Shown here: positions 45,761 to 54,175 of the stretch, one piece after another
How positions within the stretch are numbered: position 1 is the stretch's first letter
Layout: the number at the start of each line of letters is the position of its first letter
Origin: Symploca sp. SIO1C2
GTDB lineage: Bacteria > Cyanobacteriota > Cyanobacteriia > Cyanobacteriales > Coleofasciculaceae
DNA: 64,000 nt
Direction: 5' to 3'
NCBI GenBank assembly: GCA_010672925.1
Contig: JAAHFP010000001.1
Location: 244,603-308,602, forward strand
The notes under the pieces: generated by a model
The model's database searches: none
Told to the model about the DNA's origin: nothing
What the model saw: the letters and a program-made list of their open reading frames with translations, nothing else
Translations under genes and position numbers: made by a program

Positions 45761-46819
45761 ATGACCATAGCACTAGGAAGAGCACCAAGTCAGAGAGGAT
45801 GGTTCGACGTCCTCGACGACTGGCTCAAACGAGACCGCTTCGTATTCGTCGGTTGGTCTGGTGTGCTACTTTTCCCCTGTGCCTTCTTGGCATTGGGTGG
45901 CTGGCTCACCGGTACCACCTTTGTTACCTCTTGGTACACCCACGGTTTGGCTTCTTCCTACCTGGAAGGTTGTAACTTCCTCACCGTGGCTGTCTCTAGT
46001 CCTGCTGACAGCATGGGTCACTCCCTACTGTTCCTCTGGGGTCCTGAGGCTCAAGGGAACTTCACCCGTTGGTGCCAACTCGGTGGTCTGTGGAGCTTCG
46101 TCGCTCTCCACGGGGCATTTGGCTTAATCGGTTTCATGCTCCGACAGTTTGAAATCGCCCGTTTGATTGGACTACGTCCTTACAATGCCATCGCCTTCTC
46201 CGCTCCCATTGCGGTATTCGTCAGTGTCTTCTTGATGTATCCCTTGGGACAGTCAAGCTGGTTCTTTGCACCCAGTTTTGGGGTAGCGGCGATTTTCCGC
46301 TTCCTGTTGTTCCTGCAAGGATTCCACAACTGGACGCTCAATCCCTTCCACATGATGGGAGTAGCTGGTGTCTTAGGAGGAGCATTGTTGTGTGCCATCC
46401 ACGGAGCAACGGTAGAAAATACCTTGTACCAAGATGGAGACAAGTCGAACACCTTTGGCGCGTTTAGCCCAACCCAAGCGGAAGAGACCTACTCGATGGT
46501 AACTGCTAACCGTTTCTGGTCACAGATATTCGGTATTGCTTTTTCCAACAAGCGCTGGTTGCACTTCTTCATGCTGTTTGTACCAGTAACTGGCTTGTGG
46601 ATGAGCGCAGTAGGTATTGTCGGCTTAGCACTGAACCTCAGAGCATATGACTTTGTATCTCAGGAAATCCGTGCGGCAGAAGACCCAGAGTTTGAGACCT
46701 TCTACACCAAAAATATTCTGCTCAATGAGGGTGTGAGGGCATGGATGTCTCCTCAGGATCAACCCCATGAGCACTTCGAGTTCCCTGAAGAAGTTCTTCC
46801 TCGCGGTAACGCTCTGTAA
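45761..46819 (+). CDS. psbD: Photosystem II D2 protein, stand-alone psbD copy (psbD2-like)
   Basis: The 352-residue D2 protein keeps the key residues in canonical numbering: Tyr160 (Y-D), His117, His189, chlorophyll ligand His197, iron/quinone ligands His214 and His268, Arg251 and Trp253. It starts at ATG 45761 with TTGGAG upstream. In cyanobacteria the main psbD overlaps psbC; here no psbC follows, so this is probably the second, often light-regulated copy. Position 233 is Gly (NTFGAF) whereas D2 proteins I know have Arg (NTFRAF); the codon GGC is one base from CGC. Asn100 (QGNFTRW) replaces the usual Asp. Confidence 0.97.
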   Translation: MTIALGRAPSQRGWFDVLDDWLKRDRFVFVGWSGVLLFPCAFLALGGWLTGTTFVTSWYTHGLASSYLEGCNFLTVAVSSPADSMGHSLLFLWGPEAQGNFTRWCQLGGLWSFVALHGAFGLIGFMLRQFEIARLIGLRPYNAIAFSAPIAVFVSVFLMYPLGQSSWFFAPSFGVAAIFRFLLFLQGFHNWTLNPFHMMGVAGVLGGALLCAIHGATVENTLYQDGDKSNTFGAFSPTQAEETYSMVTANRFWSQIFGIAFSNKRWLHFFMLFVPVTGLWMSAVGIVGLALNLRAYDFVSQEIRAAEDPEFETFYTKNILLNEGVRAWMSPQDQPHEHFEFPEEVLPRGNAL

Positions 46820-46900
46820 ATTGGTTGTTAGTCCTTTGTCCTTGGTTATTTGTAAAAAGAATTATCGATAAAGGTCAAAATAACATAACAAAAATTGTTT

Positions 46901-46936
46901 ACCTCTGCTAGTAAGCAGAGGTATTTCTTATCTTCT
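46901..46936 (+). terminator. Rho-independent-like terminator after psbD
   Basis: Perfect 9-bp stem ACCTCTGCT (46901-46909) / AGCAGAGGT (46914-46922) with loop AGTA, followed by the T-rich ATTTCTTATCTTCT. It lies 82 bases after the psbD stop. Confidence 0.7.
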
Positions 46937-47067
46937 TTTGAAAACCGGATTTTGTATGTAATAAATTCGCCTATTCTCTCCCATCTTCCCCAGCTCCCTC
47001 AGCTTCCTCAGCTCCCCCATCTCCCCATCTCCAAAATTCCCATCTCCAAAATTCTCCTACAAATTTA

Positions 47068-47096
47068 TTCACAACTCAGCAAAAATTGCTTATGAT
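47068..47096 (+). promoter_or_regulatory. Sigma70-type promoter ahead of the structured RNA and porin
   Basis: TTCACA (47068-47073) and TATGAT (47091-47096) are separated by 17 bases, four of six and five of six matches to the -35 and -10 consensus. The predicted start is near 47103, about 36 bases before the closing helix of the RNA fold. Confidence 0.5.
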
Positions 47097-47138
47097 AGGT
47101 GCAGGAGGTGATGCCCATGATAGATAGTAGTATGTACA

Positions 47139-47284
47139 TGGGTCACTTGATTGAGATTAGCCGGCTGTGTGCCGGGGCTGTTCTCTAGCCGTTAGCTCGG
47201 TTCTCCCTAGGAGAATACACTTGTTAACCAGCTGGGCTAGCTTAGAGTTCCTCTCGGCAGTCTGGTTTCAATTCAACTGACCCA
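47139..47284 (+). ncRNA. Predicted rod-like structured RNA, unassigned family
   Basis: Termini pair as TGGGTCA (47139-47145) with TGACCCA (47278-47284), then TTGA with TCAA and TTGAGA with TTTCAA across one mismatch and one bulge. Inside, CTCTAGC pairs with GCTTAGAG and AGCTCGGTT with AACCAGCT, and apical stems CCGGC/GCCGG and CTCC/GGAG are possible. The overall shape recalls 6S RNA, but size (about 146 nt) and sequence do not let me assign it. It could be a free sRNA or part of the porin mRNA leader. Confidence 0.5.
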
Positions 47285-47289
47285 CTAGA

Positions 47290-47340
47290 CCGCTCTCATT
47301 TTAAGTGTGATTAATTCCAAAACACTTTCCGTGAGAGCGG
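47290..47340 (+). promoter_or_regulatory. Second hairpin in the porin leader
   Basis: CCGCTCTCA (47290-47298) pairs perfectly with TGAGAGCGG (47332-47340). An inner stem AAGTGT (47303-47308) pairs with ACACTT (47322-47327). There is no T-tract after it, so an mRNA-leader role is as likely as termination of the upstream RNA. Confidence 0.5.
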
Positions 47341-47494
47341 ATAGCTCTTTGGAATAAGAATCTCCTGCCTTGTACTAAACGGAGAGCATCAAAAACAAAA
47401 TTTTATTGTTTAGCCGTTAGCAGCCAAACGGTGTACCATTAGTTTCAGAAAGACCAAAAAAATTCTTTCTACAAAGGTGTGAGGACGAAAAAAG

Positions 47495-49459
47495 ATGTCT
47501 AAGTTACTGTGGAAATCTCTTCTAGTTAGTCCCGTAGTCTTAGGGGCAGCTCTAGTATCTTCCGGTGGTGAGGTACGTGCAACAGAAAGCACTAACCCAA
47601 ACCTCGCCGAAACTCTAGCGATAACAGAAGTTAATGAGGTTCAAGTTACCGAAAACCAGCTGAGTGAATTGCCAGAAGAACCGGCTTCAGCAGCTGAGGC
47701 TCAAGTTAACGAAAACCAGCTGAGCGAATTACCAGAAGCATTAGCGCCAGCAACCGAACTTGCCCAAGTTACTCCCGCAACACCGAGTAACGAAACCGAA
47801 ATTTTAAATCAACTTGACCAGTACAGCCGTGAAGGGAAAAGCGAATCCCAATTAACTAGCATCACTGAGCTTACTGATGTTTCCCCAGGGGACTGGGCTT
47901 ACGACGCTCTGCGAGAGCTGGTTGAAGATTACAAGTGTATTGTCGGATATCCTGACCGTACCTTCCGGGGCAACCGACCCACCAGCCGTTACGAATTTGC
48001 TGCTGGTTTGAGAGCTTGTTTAGACCGGATTCAGGAACTGATTGCCGCCGGTGGTGTGGTTACCGAAGAGGACTTAGAGAAACTCAGGACTCTGATTCAG
48101 CAGTTTGACGCAGAATTGGCAGTATTGGGAACACGGGTAGATAACCTGGATGCACGGGTAGCGTTTTTGGAAGACCATCAGTTCTCCACAACCACCAAAC
48201 TGCAAGGGGAAGTTATTTTTGCTCTGACCGATAGCTTTCCAGATGATCAGGAAACTTTCGCTCTCCAAGATGTCTTTGCCTTGAATCCAGTTGCCGCTGC
48301 TGCTTTAGGTGCAGATGCTGCTGGCAATATAACCGTTGATAACGATACAGAAACTATCTTTGGAGACAGGGTTCGTTTAGTACTCAACACCAGTTTTACT
48401 GGCACTGATAGCCTGATCACTCGTTTGGCAGCTGGTAACCTTGGTGCTTTTGACATCAATGGTCCTGGTACCCTAAACACAGGTGAGACATTCCAAACCT
48501 TTAACCTTGGTGATACTGGCGGTAACGACGTTGTCGTAGACTGGTTAGCCTATTACTTCAACTGGGAAGCTTCATCTTTGTATGTTGCTGCTTTCGGAGG
48601 TATTCACAGCGACTATGTTGCCAATACCTTCAACCCCTACTTTGAAGACTTCGACGGTGGTAATGGTGCACTGAGTACCTTCGCTTCCGAGAACCCCATC
48701 TACCGGATTGGTGGTGGTGCTGGTGGAGCAATCACCTTGGGTGTTGGCCCCTTAGAAAGTATTCTGGGTCCAAACGCCGCTTTAACCTTGGGTTATTTAG
48801 CAGGTCCAGATGCAGCTAACCCCACCAATGGTAACGGTATAGCCAACGGTGAATACTCCGCCTTGGGTCAGTTAAGCTTCAATCTAGGCGATCGCATCGG
48901 CATTGGTCTGACCTACAACCATGCCTATCACAGGGCTCGCAGCCCCATCTTTGACCTAGGTGGTGGTCGTGCCGATGCCGGATTTAGCGGTGGTGTAGTC
49001 GGTAGCTTTGCCGCCAACAACCCAGGACTCTTGGGACTAGCTGTTGGTGCAAACGCTGCTCCCACAGTAACCAACTCCTACGGTGGGTCAATTGCCCTAC
49101 GCTTGAGTGAAAATATTTCCATTAGTGGCTTTGGTACCTATACCGATGCCATCTTAATTGAGCAAGGGGAAGCAGAAATCTGGACTTACGGAGGTGGTAT
49201 TGCCTTCGCTAATGCCGGTAAAGAAGGTAATGTTTTGGGTATCTTCGGAGGAGCCCAACCCTATGCTGGTAGTATTGATGTCTTCAACAATGCAGCATCC
49301 TTCCGGGTAGATGATGTACCCTACCATATTGAAGCCTTCTACAAGTACCAGGTATCCGATAATATTTCTGTTACTCCTGGGGTAATTTGGTTACTTAACC
49401 CCAACCAAACTGAGGCTGATGCTGTAATTGGTACTCTCAGAACAACTTTCACTTTCTAG
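47495..49459 (+). CDS. Iron-uptake porin (SomA-like, SLH plus OprB barrel)
   Basis: The 654-residue precursor has a signal peptide (residues 1-30), then a region with two similar VTENQLSELPE-type segments. An SLH domain follows (about 125-180: TDVSPGDWAYDALRELVEDYKCIVGYPDRTFRG) that anchors to peptidoglycan-linked polymer. Next come a coiled coil (about 190-235) and an OprB-type beta-barrel to the terminal Phe. These are the dominant cyanobacterial outer-membrane porins for inorganic ions, including iron. GAGG precedes the ATG. A strong terminator follows. The roughly 390-base leader with RNA structure suggests post-transcriptional control. Confidence 0.92.
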   Translation: MSKLLWKSLLVSPVVLGAALVSSGGEVRATESTNPNLAETLAITEVNEVQVTENQLSELPEEPASAAEAQVNENQLSELPEALAPATELAQVTPATPSNETEILNQLDQYSREGKSESQLTSITELTDVSPGDWAYDALRELVEDYKCIVGYPDRTFRGNRPTSRYEFAAGLRACLDRIQELIAAGGVVTEEDLEKLRTLIQQFDAELAVLGTRVDNLDARVAFLEDHQFSTTTKLQGEVIFALTDSFPDDQETFALQDVFALNPVAAAALGADAAGNITVDNDTETIFGDRVRLVLNTSFTGTDSLITRLAAGNLGAFDINGPGTLNTGETFQTFNLGDTGGNDVVVDWLAYYFNWEASSLYVAAFGGIHSDYVANTFNPYFEDFDGGNGALSTFASENPIYRIGGGAGGAITLGVGPLESILGPNAALTLGYLAGPDAANPTNGNGIANGEYSALGQLSFNLGDRIGIGLTYNHAYHRARSPIFDLGGGRADAGFSGGVVGSFAANNPGLLGLAVGANAAPTVTNSYGGSIALRLSENISISGFGTYTDAILIEQGEAEIWTYGGGIAFANAGKEGNVLGIFGGAQPYAGSIDVFNNAASFRVDDVPYHIEAFYKYQVSDNISVTPGVIWLLNPNQTEADAVIGTLRTTFTF

Positions 49460-49601
49460 GATGATTAGCATCAAGTCTAGTGCCGTGAAACCCAACGCGA
49501 TTTACTCAGATGTTGGGTTCGCTACTGCTATACCCAACCTAACTATTGCATCATTTTAGCTGGGTCACAGAACTAGGAATACAAAATAAAACTCAGTCAA
49601 G

Positions 49602-49640
49602 CCCACCCTTGCCTATAAATTTAATGGGGGTGGGTTTTTT
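49602..49640 (+). terminator. Rho-independent terminator after the porin gene
   Basis: CCCACCC (49602-49608) pairs with GGGTGGG (49628-49634), followed directly by TTTTTT. It is the clearest intrinsic terminator in the window. Confidence 0.85.
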
Positions 49641-49653
49641 GTATTTGAAGATG

Positions 49654-49679
49654 TAGAGACGTTGTCTGCAATGTCTCTA
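49654..49679. repeat. TAGAGACGTTG palindromic repeat, copy 1
   Basis: TAGAGACGTTGTCTGCAATG followed by TCTCTA forms an 11-bp inverted repeat with one G-T pair. The same palindrome, without the mismatch, occurs at 51653-51680, so copies flank the ATP-grasp fusion gene. Similar palindromes are dispersed in other cyanobacterial genomes. Confidence 0.85.
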
Positions 49680-49693
49680 TAGGGTGGAACTTG

Positions 49694-51439
49694 TCAAAAA
49701 ATATTAAATTCAGAAGTAACAATCCGATCTGCATGAGCTTCAATATAGTCCCAAATCAAACGAGATACTGGACGCTTTTGACCTATATTGCAGTTTTCAT
49801 GCAAATCCACATAAGGCAAAAAGTTGTACTCATTGAATGCCCCCCCTGTATCGGCGAGGGGACGGGAAATATCTGGGGTAATCAGATCAAAGCCTAAAGT
49901 CAGGTTGGAAAATTGATGGGAAAAATCAATACAGCTTTGGATAATACTCGGATGCAGTTGCTCAGTATAGTCTACATAGTCTGCCCCTGTGGAGGCAGTG
50001 ATTTTCTCTTGTAAGTAGAAAAGTTCTCCTTCTGGCAAGACTGTTTCTAGGGTGTAACCGGCTTCCTGCAATAGTCGGCGACTCGTGCGGTCGAAGACTA
50101 GTTGATGGATAGTAGCATGGATTTCGTAGCGATCGCCTCTTCCCGGTTCTTGATTTCGTAAATTGAATAGCTGCAAAATCGTATGTTTTCCATCACCAAC
50201 GACATTAGCAGACCTTCGTTCCACACAACCCACATACTGATGATTAACAATTAAGACTCGATAGTCGTGCCCGCAAATGTGAGATTCCAGCTTAATAATA
50301 TCTCCATTGGCTTCGATCACACTAACAGCTTGCTTTAGTTGCTCGACAGTCTGTAAATTGGGAAAAACGTTTCTGCTCAGGTAACCAGAATTGGGTTTAG
50401 CTACTAAGGGAAACTTTAGATGAGCAAAAGAGATTTCGGCAAGGGTTTTGAAGATTCCAGAGGACAGTGGAACAGGTAGTCCATATTTCCCTAGCAGCTC
50501 TAATTTGCGAGATTTGGACTGCTCATAATCATAATCTTGATATTGTCTGCGAAAGGATAAGTCTCCAGGATAAATTCTGTAGATAAAGCCTTTGCCTTCT
50601 CGTTCAGCTTGAAAGATTCTTTCTTCGAGATCAAGGACTTTAAATTGAAATCCCCGTCGCATCCCTTCTTGCATAATGAGCCAAACACGCTTTCTCAGAC
50701 GATGGTAGTCGATGCCCTCTGCTTCAGTATCATTGGTGCGAATTGGTTGGGGAGCGATCGCTATGATAGTATCAACCTTGGCAGCTTTAGCGATTGCCCT
50801 CGCCTGATTCATCGCATCTTGCAAGCTAGTTTTTAAAGGAGTATGACGTAGCATTTTAGCTAGGGCAACCGAATTTTCTACCAAGAGTTGTGCATTCCGA
50901 TTTACGGTGATACTATCTTTTCCCCTAGCTTCAATAAAACCCTCTTTGTTGTCCATCCCCTGAAACCAAGCCACTGTGTTATGAGGTGGATTAGTACAAC
51001 CTAATTGGCTAAAGTCGTAACAGGTTTGAGCGAGGCAATGGTTGCCCCCCGTGGCATTCCCCAGCAATAATAGGCCAAACACCTTATTATAAAGTGGGAA
51101 TTGTCCCGTTTCCGGGTCAATCTGGATATGGTGAGTTCCTTGTAAACGTTCAATAAGTTTCTGGCATTGGGAAGACCGCATCCCGGAAATCACAGGAGTT
51201 CCTACAACTAAAATATCTGCGGCTTGAATGGACTCGAACAATTGAGGAAACTCATCTCCTGAGCCTTCATCCCAGGTTGTCCCTGACAGAAGCTGAAAAT
51301 CTATAACTCGTAATTGGTTCGTCTGGCAGCCTTTCTGGTGATACAGGGTAGCAACAGTATGCCACAGAGCTTCGGTATTACTGATTTCTGGAGATTTTTT
51401 TAAGGTGCAGTTAATAAATAGAACTTTGAGGGAATCCAT
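49694..51439 (-). CDS. FMN-reductase-like / ATP-grasp fusion protein
   Basis: Residues 1-200 of this 581-residue protein look like an NADPH-dependent FMN reductase/flavodoxin fold (KVLFINCTLKKSPEISNTEAL; ADILVVGTPVISGMRSSQCQKLIERL; LLLLGNATGGNHC). Residues 240-581 form an ATP-grasp module like that of cyanophycin synthetase and GshAB: PLVAKPNSGYLSRNV (Lys348), GHDYRVLIVNHQYVGCVERRSANVVGDGKHTI, and a C-terminal GGAFNEYNFLP that supplies metal ligands. A redox domain fused to a carboxylate-amine ligase is unusual. I predict an amide or peptide bond-forming step tied to a flavin reaction, substrate unknown. It runs opposite to the genes that follow. ATG 51439 is preferred to a TTG six bases earlier. 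Confidence 0.8.
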   Translation of the reverse strand: MDSLKVLFINCTLKKSPEISNTEALWHTVATLYHQKGCQTNQLRVIDFQLLSGTTWDEGSGDEFPQLFESIQAADILVVGTPVISGMRSSQCQKLIERLQGTHHIQIDPETGQFPLYNKVFGLLLLGNATGGNHCLAQTCYDFSQLGCTNPPHNTVAWFQGMDNKEGFIEARGKDSITVNRNAQLLVENSVALAKMLRHTPLKTSLQDAMNQARAIAKAAKVDTIIAIAPQPIRTNDTEAEGIDYHRLRKRVWLIMQEGMRRGFQFKVLDLEERIFQAEREGKGFIYRIYPGDLSFRRQYQDYDYEQSKSRKLELLGKYGLPVPLSSGIFKTLAEISFAHLKFPLVAKPNSGYLSRNVFPNLQTVEQLKQAVSVIEANGDIIKLESHICGHDYRVLIVNHQYVGCVERRSANVVGDGKHTILQLFNLRNQEPGRGDRYEIHATIHQLVFDRTSRRLLQEAGYTLETVLPEGELFYLQEKITASTGADYVDYTEQLHPSIIQSCIDFSHQFSNLTLGFDLITPDISRPLADTGGAFNEYNFLPYVDLHENCNIGQKRPVSRLIWDYIEAHADRIVTSEFNIF

Positions 51440-51450
51440 AGTCAATCAAT

Positions 51451-51478
51451 TTTAGATTTTAGATTTTAGATTTTAGAT
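51451..51478. repeat. TTTAGAT heptamer, four copies
   Basis: Exact units; on the minus strand they read ATCTAAA and end 11 bases before the start codon of the fusion gene. The same heptamer precedes the gene at 55455. Confidence 0.9.
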
Positions 51479-51652
51479 TGACCCCATGTCTAAAGCCAGG
51501 GGCTTGGAATAATGATAAAATCTTTGTTTTTTCCACGGATAAATCCGGGGGCTTGTATCCTTGTTTTTTTTCGGTCAGAACTTATAGCAGACAGATGGCT
51601 GTATTGTATTACTTTCGAGAAAAAGTAGTCTCCTAGTCAAGAGTTCAATATT

Positions 51653-51680
51653 GTAGAGACGTTGCCTGCAACGTCTCTAC
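51653..51680. repeat. GTAGAGACGTTG palindromic repeat, copy 2
   Basis: GTAGAGACGTTG (51653-51664) and CAACGTCTCTAC (51669-51680) are perfect 12-bp arms around CCTG. Copy 1 is at 49654-49679. Confidence 0.9.
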
Positions 51681-51934
51681 AGGGCTAGTGCAATATCTGA
51701 GGAACCAAAGCCCATATTCCGCGTGAAGTTATAGACACTATCAATAGACCCGATATCAATATCGTATTAGAAAAATGCGACACTCATTGATAAAATAGCG
51801 CTCGTTAAGATAGGTAGATTTATCGGATTCTGCGAATAATCGATACACTCATGGTTTTTTATAAGTTTCCTCATTTCTTTCTCACCTGAGGACTTTAAAT
51901 TTAAATCAAGTTGCTCAAGAAGGAGAGTGTTACG

Positions 51935-52336
51935 ATGATTCGTTCATTAATTAAATCTGCTGTTATAGTTGGTTCACTAACCCTCTGTTGTCTCGGTTTA
52001 CCTCTTGCCGCCAATGCCGAAAGTGAGATTGTCTTTAATGGCACATTTGAAGGAAGAACTGACCATACTACAACCGGTGGTGTTACAGTGCTCAAAACCG
52101 ATGCTGGCACAATCGTCGTTTTAGAATCAGACTTTTTTCTAGATGGAGCTCCAGATCCGAAACTAGGTTTTGGCAAAGATGGATACGATCCATCCACAAA
52201 GTTTAGTCATCTCCAGTCTAATACAGGTGCTCAAGTATATGTTATTTCTGAGGATATCGATCCCAGTAAATATAATGAAATTTGGGTTTGGTGCGAAAAA
52301 TTTAATGTGCCGTTGGGTGTTGCCACAAAGGATTGA
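51935..52336 (+). CDS. Secreted DM13-domain protein
   Basis: The 133-residue precursor has a signal peptide (about 1-28, MIRSLIKSAVIVGSLTLCC to ANA) and a DM13 domain: IVFNGTFEGR, VLESDFFLDGAPDPKLGFG, GAQVYVISEDIDPSKYNEIWVWCEKFNVPLGVA. The conserved WC near the end is the family hallmark. DM13 has been proposed to act in redox or electron-transfer reactions outside the cell. AAGGAGAG sits eight bases upstream of the ATG. It starts the plus-strand series of genes that includes a ferric-reductase/Rieske protein, which fits an extracytoplasmic redox role; that link is inference. Confidence 0.85.
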   Translation: MIRSLIKSAVIVGSLTLCCLGLPLAANAESEIVFNGTFEGRTDHTTTGGVTVLKTDAGTIVVLESDFFLDGAPDPKLGFGKDGYDPSTKFSHLQSNTGAQVYVISEDIDPSKYNEIWVWCEKFNVPLGVATKD

Positions 52337-52454
52337 TAAGTGTCAATACTAAAGTCCTTTGAAGGGGTTGTTTGTTATTTGTTATTTGTCATATTTTATT
52401 AATTTTTCTTAACAAACAACCAACAGCAAATAACCAATAACCAATAACACTTAT

Positions 52455-52943
52455 ATGGAAAAAATTAGTGTAACATCTTTGTTTCAGCAGCTTCTTCATT
52501 ATCGCGATCGCAGTGCAGATTTGTCTACCCTAGGTCCATGGTTAAAACACCAGGTTACAGGTTGTTCGTTCCCGGAGCTAAATCATCTGCCGTTTAAAAC
52601 TGCAACCTATACTCGCAGCTGCATGGCGAAGGAAAATACAGATACCAAGCAAGGTTTTCAAGCCTTGATTATGCGATGGGATGAGCAAGTACAAACTCCG
52701 ATTCACGGTCATCCAGCTTTTTCCTTCTACTATGTTATTAGTGGCTTGTTTAAAATGGAGCTCTTTAGTTATACAACCGATAGCTTGCAGTTACAAGATA
52801 CTCAGCTCTTTTATCCATCTGATACAACTTGGTTCCTAGGGGAGATGGGAAGGTATGATAACTTTATCCATCGAGTCACCTGCCTTGAAACAGGTCACAC
52901 ATTTCACATTTACTCAGAAGATTGCCAGCAAGCCATATCATGA
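52455..52943 (+). CDS. Cysteine-dioxygenase-like cupin, short form
   Basis: The 162-residue protein is a single cupin of the thiol-dioxygenase type. The first motif TPIHGHPAFSFYYVISG supplies His84 and His86, IHRVTC supplies His139, and FHIYSED contains the Tyr153 expected near the active site. Three His ligands and no Glu is the CDO pattern. CDO oxidises cysteine or other thiols to sulfinates with non-haem iron. The substrate is not known to be cysteine here. A second, longer cupin of this type is at 59361-60122, so the locus has two candidate thiol dioxygenases. No strong Shine-Dalgarno is visible. Confidence 0.75.
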   Translation: MEKISVTSLFQQLLHYRDRSADLSTLGPWLKHQVTGCSFPELNHLPFKTATYTRSCMAKENTDTKQGFQALIMRWDEQVQTPIHGHPAFSFYYVISGLFKMELFSYTTDSLQLQDTQLFYPSDTTWFLGEMGRYDNFIHRVTCLETGHTFHIYSEDCQQAIS

Positions 52944-53184
52944 GAAAATATCAAGTAAGTAGATCGGCAATGTTAAAAGTTAACTGGTGAAAGTCGTCAT
53001 TGGTCATTTGTAAGGGTTCAAGCCTTATTTACGTTTTGTAACATAGTTCAGTTTATTTCTACCTACCTACTTATCATGATTTCAGCTTGTAGAAAATAAA
53101 ACTGTTTTGTCAATTAATTTTGGATAAAATCAATCTCAAAATTTACTGCTCTTGAAGCTTGCTTTTGATTAAGGTGTGATTATT

Positions 53185-53463
53185 ATGGATGGTATTGGTG
53201 TTGCTGTAGTTGAATGGTTGATCAAAGTAGTCCAAGCCTACATTTATGGTGGACTGGTCTTTTCTCTAGTATTTCATCTGTTTGGGATTGGAAAGATTGA
53301 CCCCGATGCTAAAGGCTGGAAAAATATTGGGTTTCGACTCGTTATTATACCTGGACTCTGTGTGTTTTGGCCGATGTTTGCTGTTCGGTGGTTCCGAGGA
53401 AAACGTACACCTGTAGAACGCAATGCCCATCGTATTGCTGCCGCCCAAACTCCCAACCCCTAG
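53185..53463 (+). CDS. Small two-segment membrane protein
   Basis: The 92-residue product has hydrophobic segments at about residues 5-35 (VAVVEWLIKVVQAYIYGGLVFSLVF) and 48-68 (FRLVIIPGLCVFWPMFAVRWF), and a basic C-terminus with RGKRTPVERNAHR. It begins a tight set with the next gene (12-base gap) and the ferric-reductase/Rieske gene, and is probably a subunit or assembly partner of that complex. ATG 53185 has AAGGTG upstream. I know no functional assignment for the family. Confidence 0.7.
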   Translation: MDGIGVAVVEWLIKVVQAYIYGGLVFSLVFHLFGIGKIDPDAKGWKNIGFRLVIIPGLCVFWPMFAVRWFRGKRTPVERNAHRIAAAQTPNP

Positions 53464-53475
53464 GAACCGAGCACC

Positions 53476-53976
53476 ATGATTTTATCTCGTCGCAAAGCCC
53501 ATTTTTACACAGTTGCTATTTTATCTGGTGTTTTGCCCTTAGTCTTCTTCGCTAGTCTACTGTGGCGACCCTCAATTCCAACTGTGGATGAAACTACTGA
53601 TGAGCTGTTTGTTGCTGCTAATTTCTTATCTCAGGAAAATGCCACTAGCGTTATTGCCTCAGAAACCCTCTCAGTCAATAGCATTGAGGTATTAGCTGCA
53701 ACATCCAAGTCTACTAAAGGAGCAATATTTCTAGAACTTGAGCCCACCGAAGCATTACAATTCTCCAACATACTAGTGTATTGGAGACCAGGGGAATCGG
53801 CTCCTGAGACTGTAGATGAGAATGCAATTTTGTTAGGGCAGCTTTCAGGCAGTAGTCGCCGACGTTTTCCAGTGTCCTCCGCAATGCAGAAGCAGTCTGG
53901 GCATCTTCTATTTTATAGTCACGGTCAAGCTCAGGCAATTGGCTCTACCCCTTTACCTTCTAACTTATTTCCGTAG
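53476..53976 (+). CDS. Membrane-anchored periplasmic hypothetical protein
   Basis: The 166-residue protein has an N-terminal anchor (HFYTVAILSGVLPLVFFASLLW, residues 9-30). An extracytoplasmic domain of mostly beta character follows (GAIFLELEPTEALQFSNILVYWRPGE; LLGQLSGSSRRRFPVS; HLLFYSHGQAQAIGSTPLP). The ending reads like a carbohydrate- or copper-free beta-sandwich, but I cannot assign it. It lies 12 bases after the small membrane protein gene, with AGGA before the ATG, and upstream of the Rieske fusion, so membership of the same complex is likely. Confidence 0.65.
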   Translation: MILSRRKAHFYTVAILSGVLPLVFFASLLWRPSIPTVDETTDELFVAANFLSQENATSVIASETLSVNSIEVLAATSKSTKGAIFLELEPTEALQFSNILVYWRPGESAPETVDENAILLGQLSGSSRRRFPVSSAMQKQSGHLLFYSHGQAQAIGSTPLPSNLFP

Positions 53977-54175
53977 TTCTGAATGAATAATTTAGATTGG
54001 GCGGGTTTTGCAGGCCGATTAAACCTCTTGCGTAAATCCCGGAAGGGTTAAGCATTGACGGATAAAAACCTTGGTTTAATAAGCAATATGCCAGCGCCAA
54101 TGCTTAACCCCTACAATCAATTCCCAATTTTCAATTACCAATTCTACATTCTTAATTCTTAATTCTTAATTCTCC

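Larger units (their letters stand above)
46820..47494. other. Intergenic region psbD to porin: terminator, low-complexity tract, promoter, structured RNA
   Basis: This 675-base gap contains a terminator (46901-46936), a pyrimidine-rich tract of CAGCTCCCTCAGCTTCCTCAG- and CATCTCCAAAATTCC-type units (about 46978-47055), a promoter-like pair (47068-47096), a rod-like RNA fold (47139-47284), a second hairpin (47290-47340) and a small hairpin CCGTT/AACGG near 47414-47431, ahead of the porin start. Confidence 0.7.
51440..51934. other. Divergent gap with repeats
   Basis: It contains four TTTAGAT heptamers (51451-51478) directly upstream of the ATP-grasp fusion start and a perfect 12-bp-arm palindrome (51653-51680). 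It also holds the promoter region of the DM13 gene. AAGGAGAG (51919-51926) is the DM13 ribosome-binding site. Confidence 0.6.

Noticed and set aside
47139..47284. Assignment of the rod-like RNA as 6S RNA (ssrS/ssaA)
   Set aside because: The rod shape fits, but the size is smaller than usual 6S RNA and I cannot verify the conserved central bubble; left unassigned.
46820..47494. Truncated psbC after psbD
   Set aside because: No CP43-like sequence in any frame; a terminator follows psbD after 82 bases.
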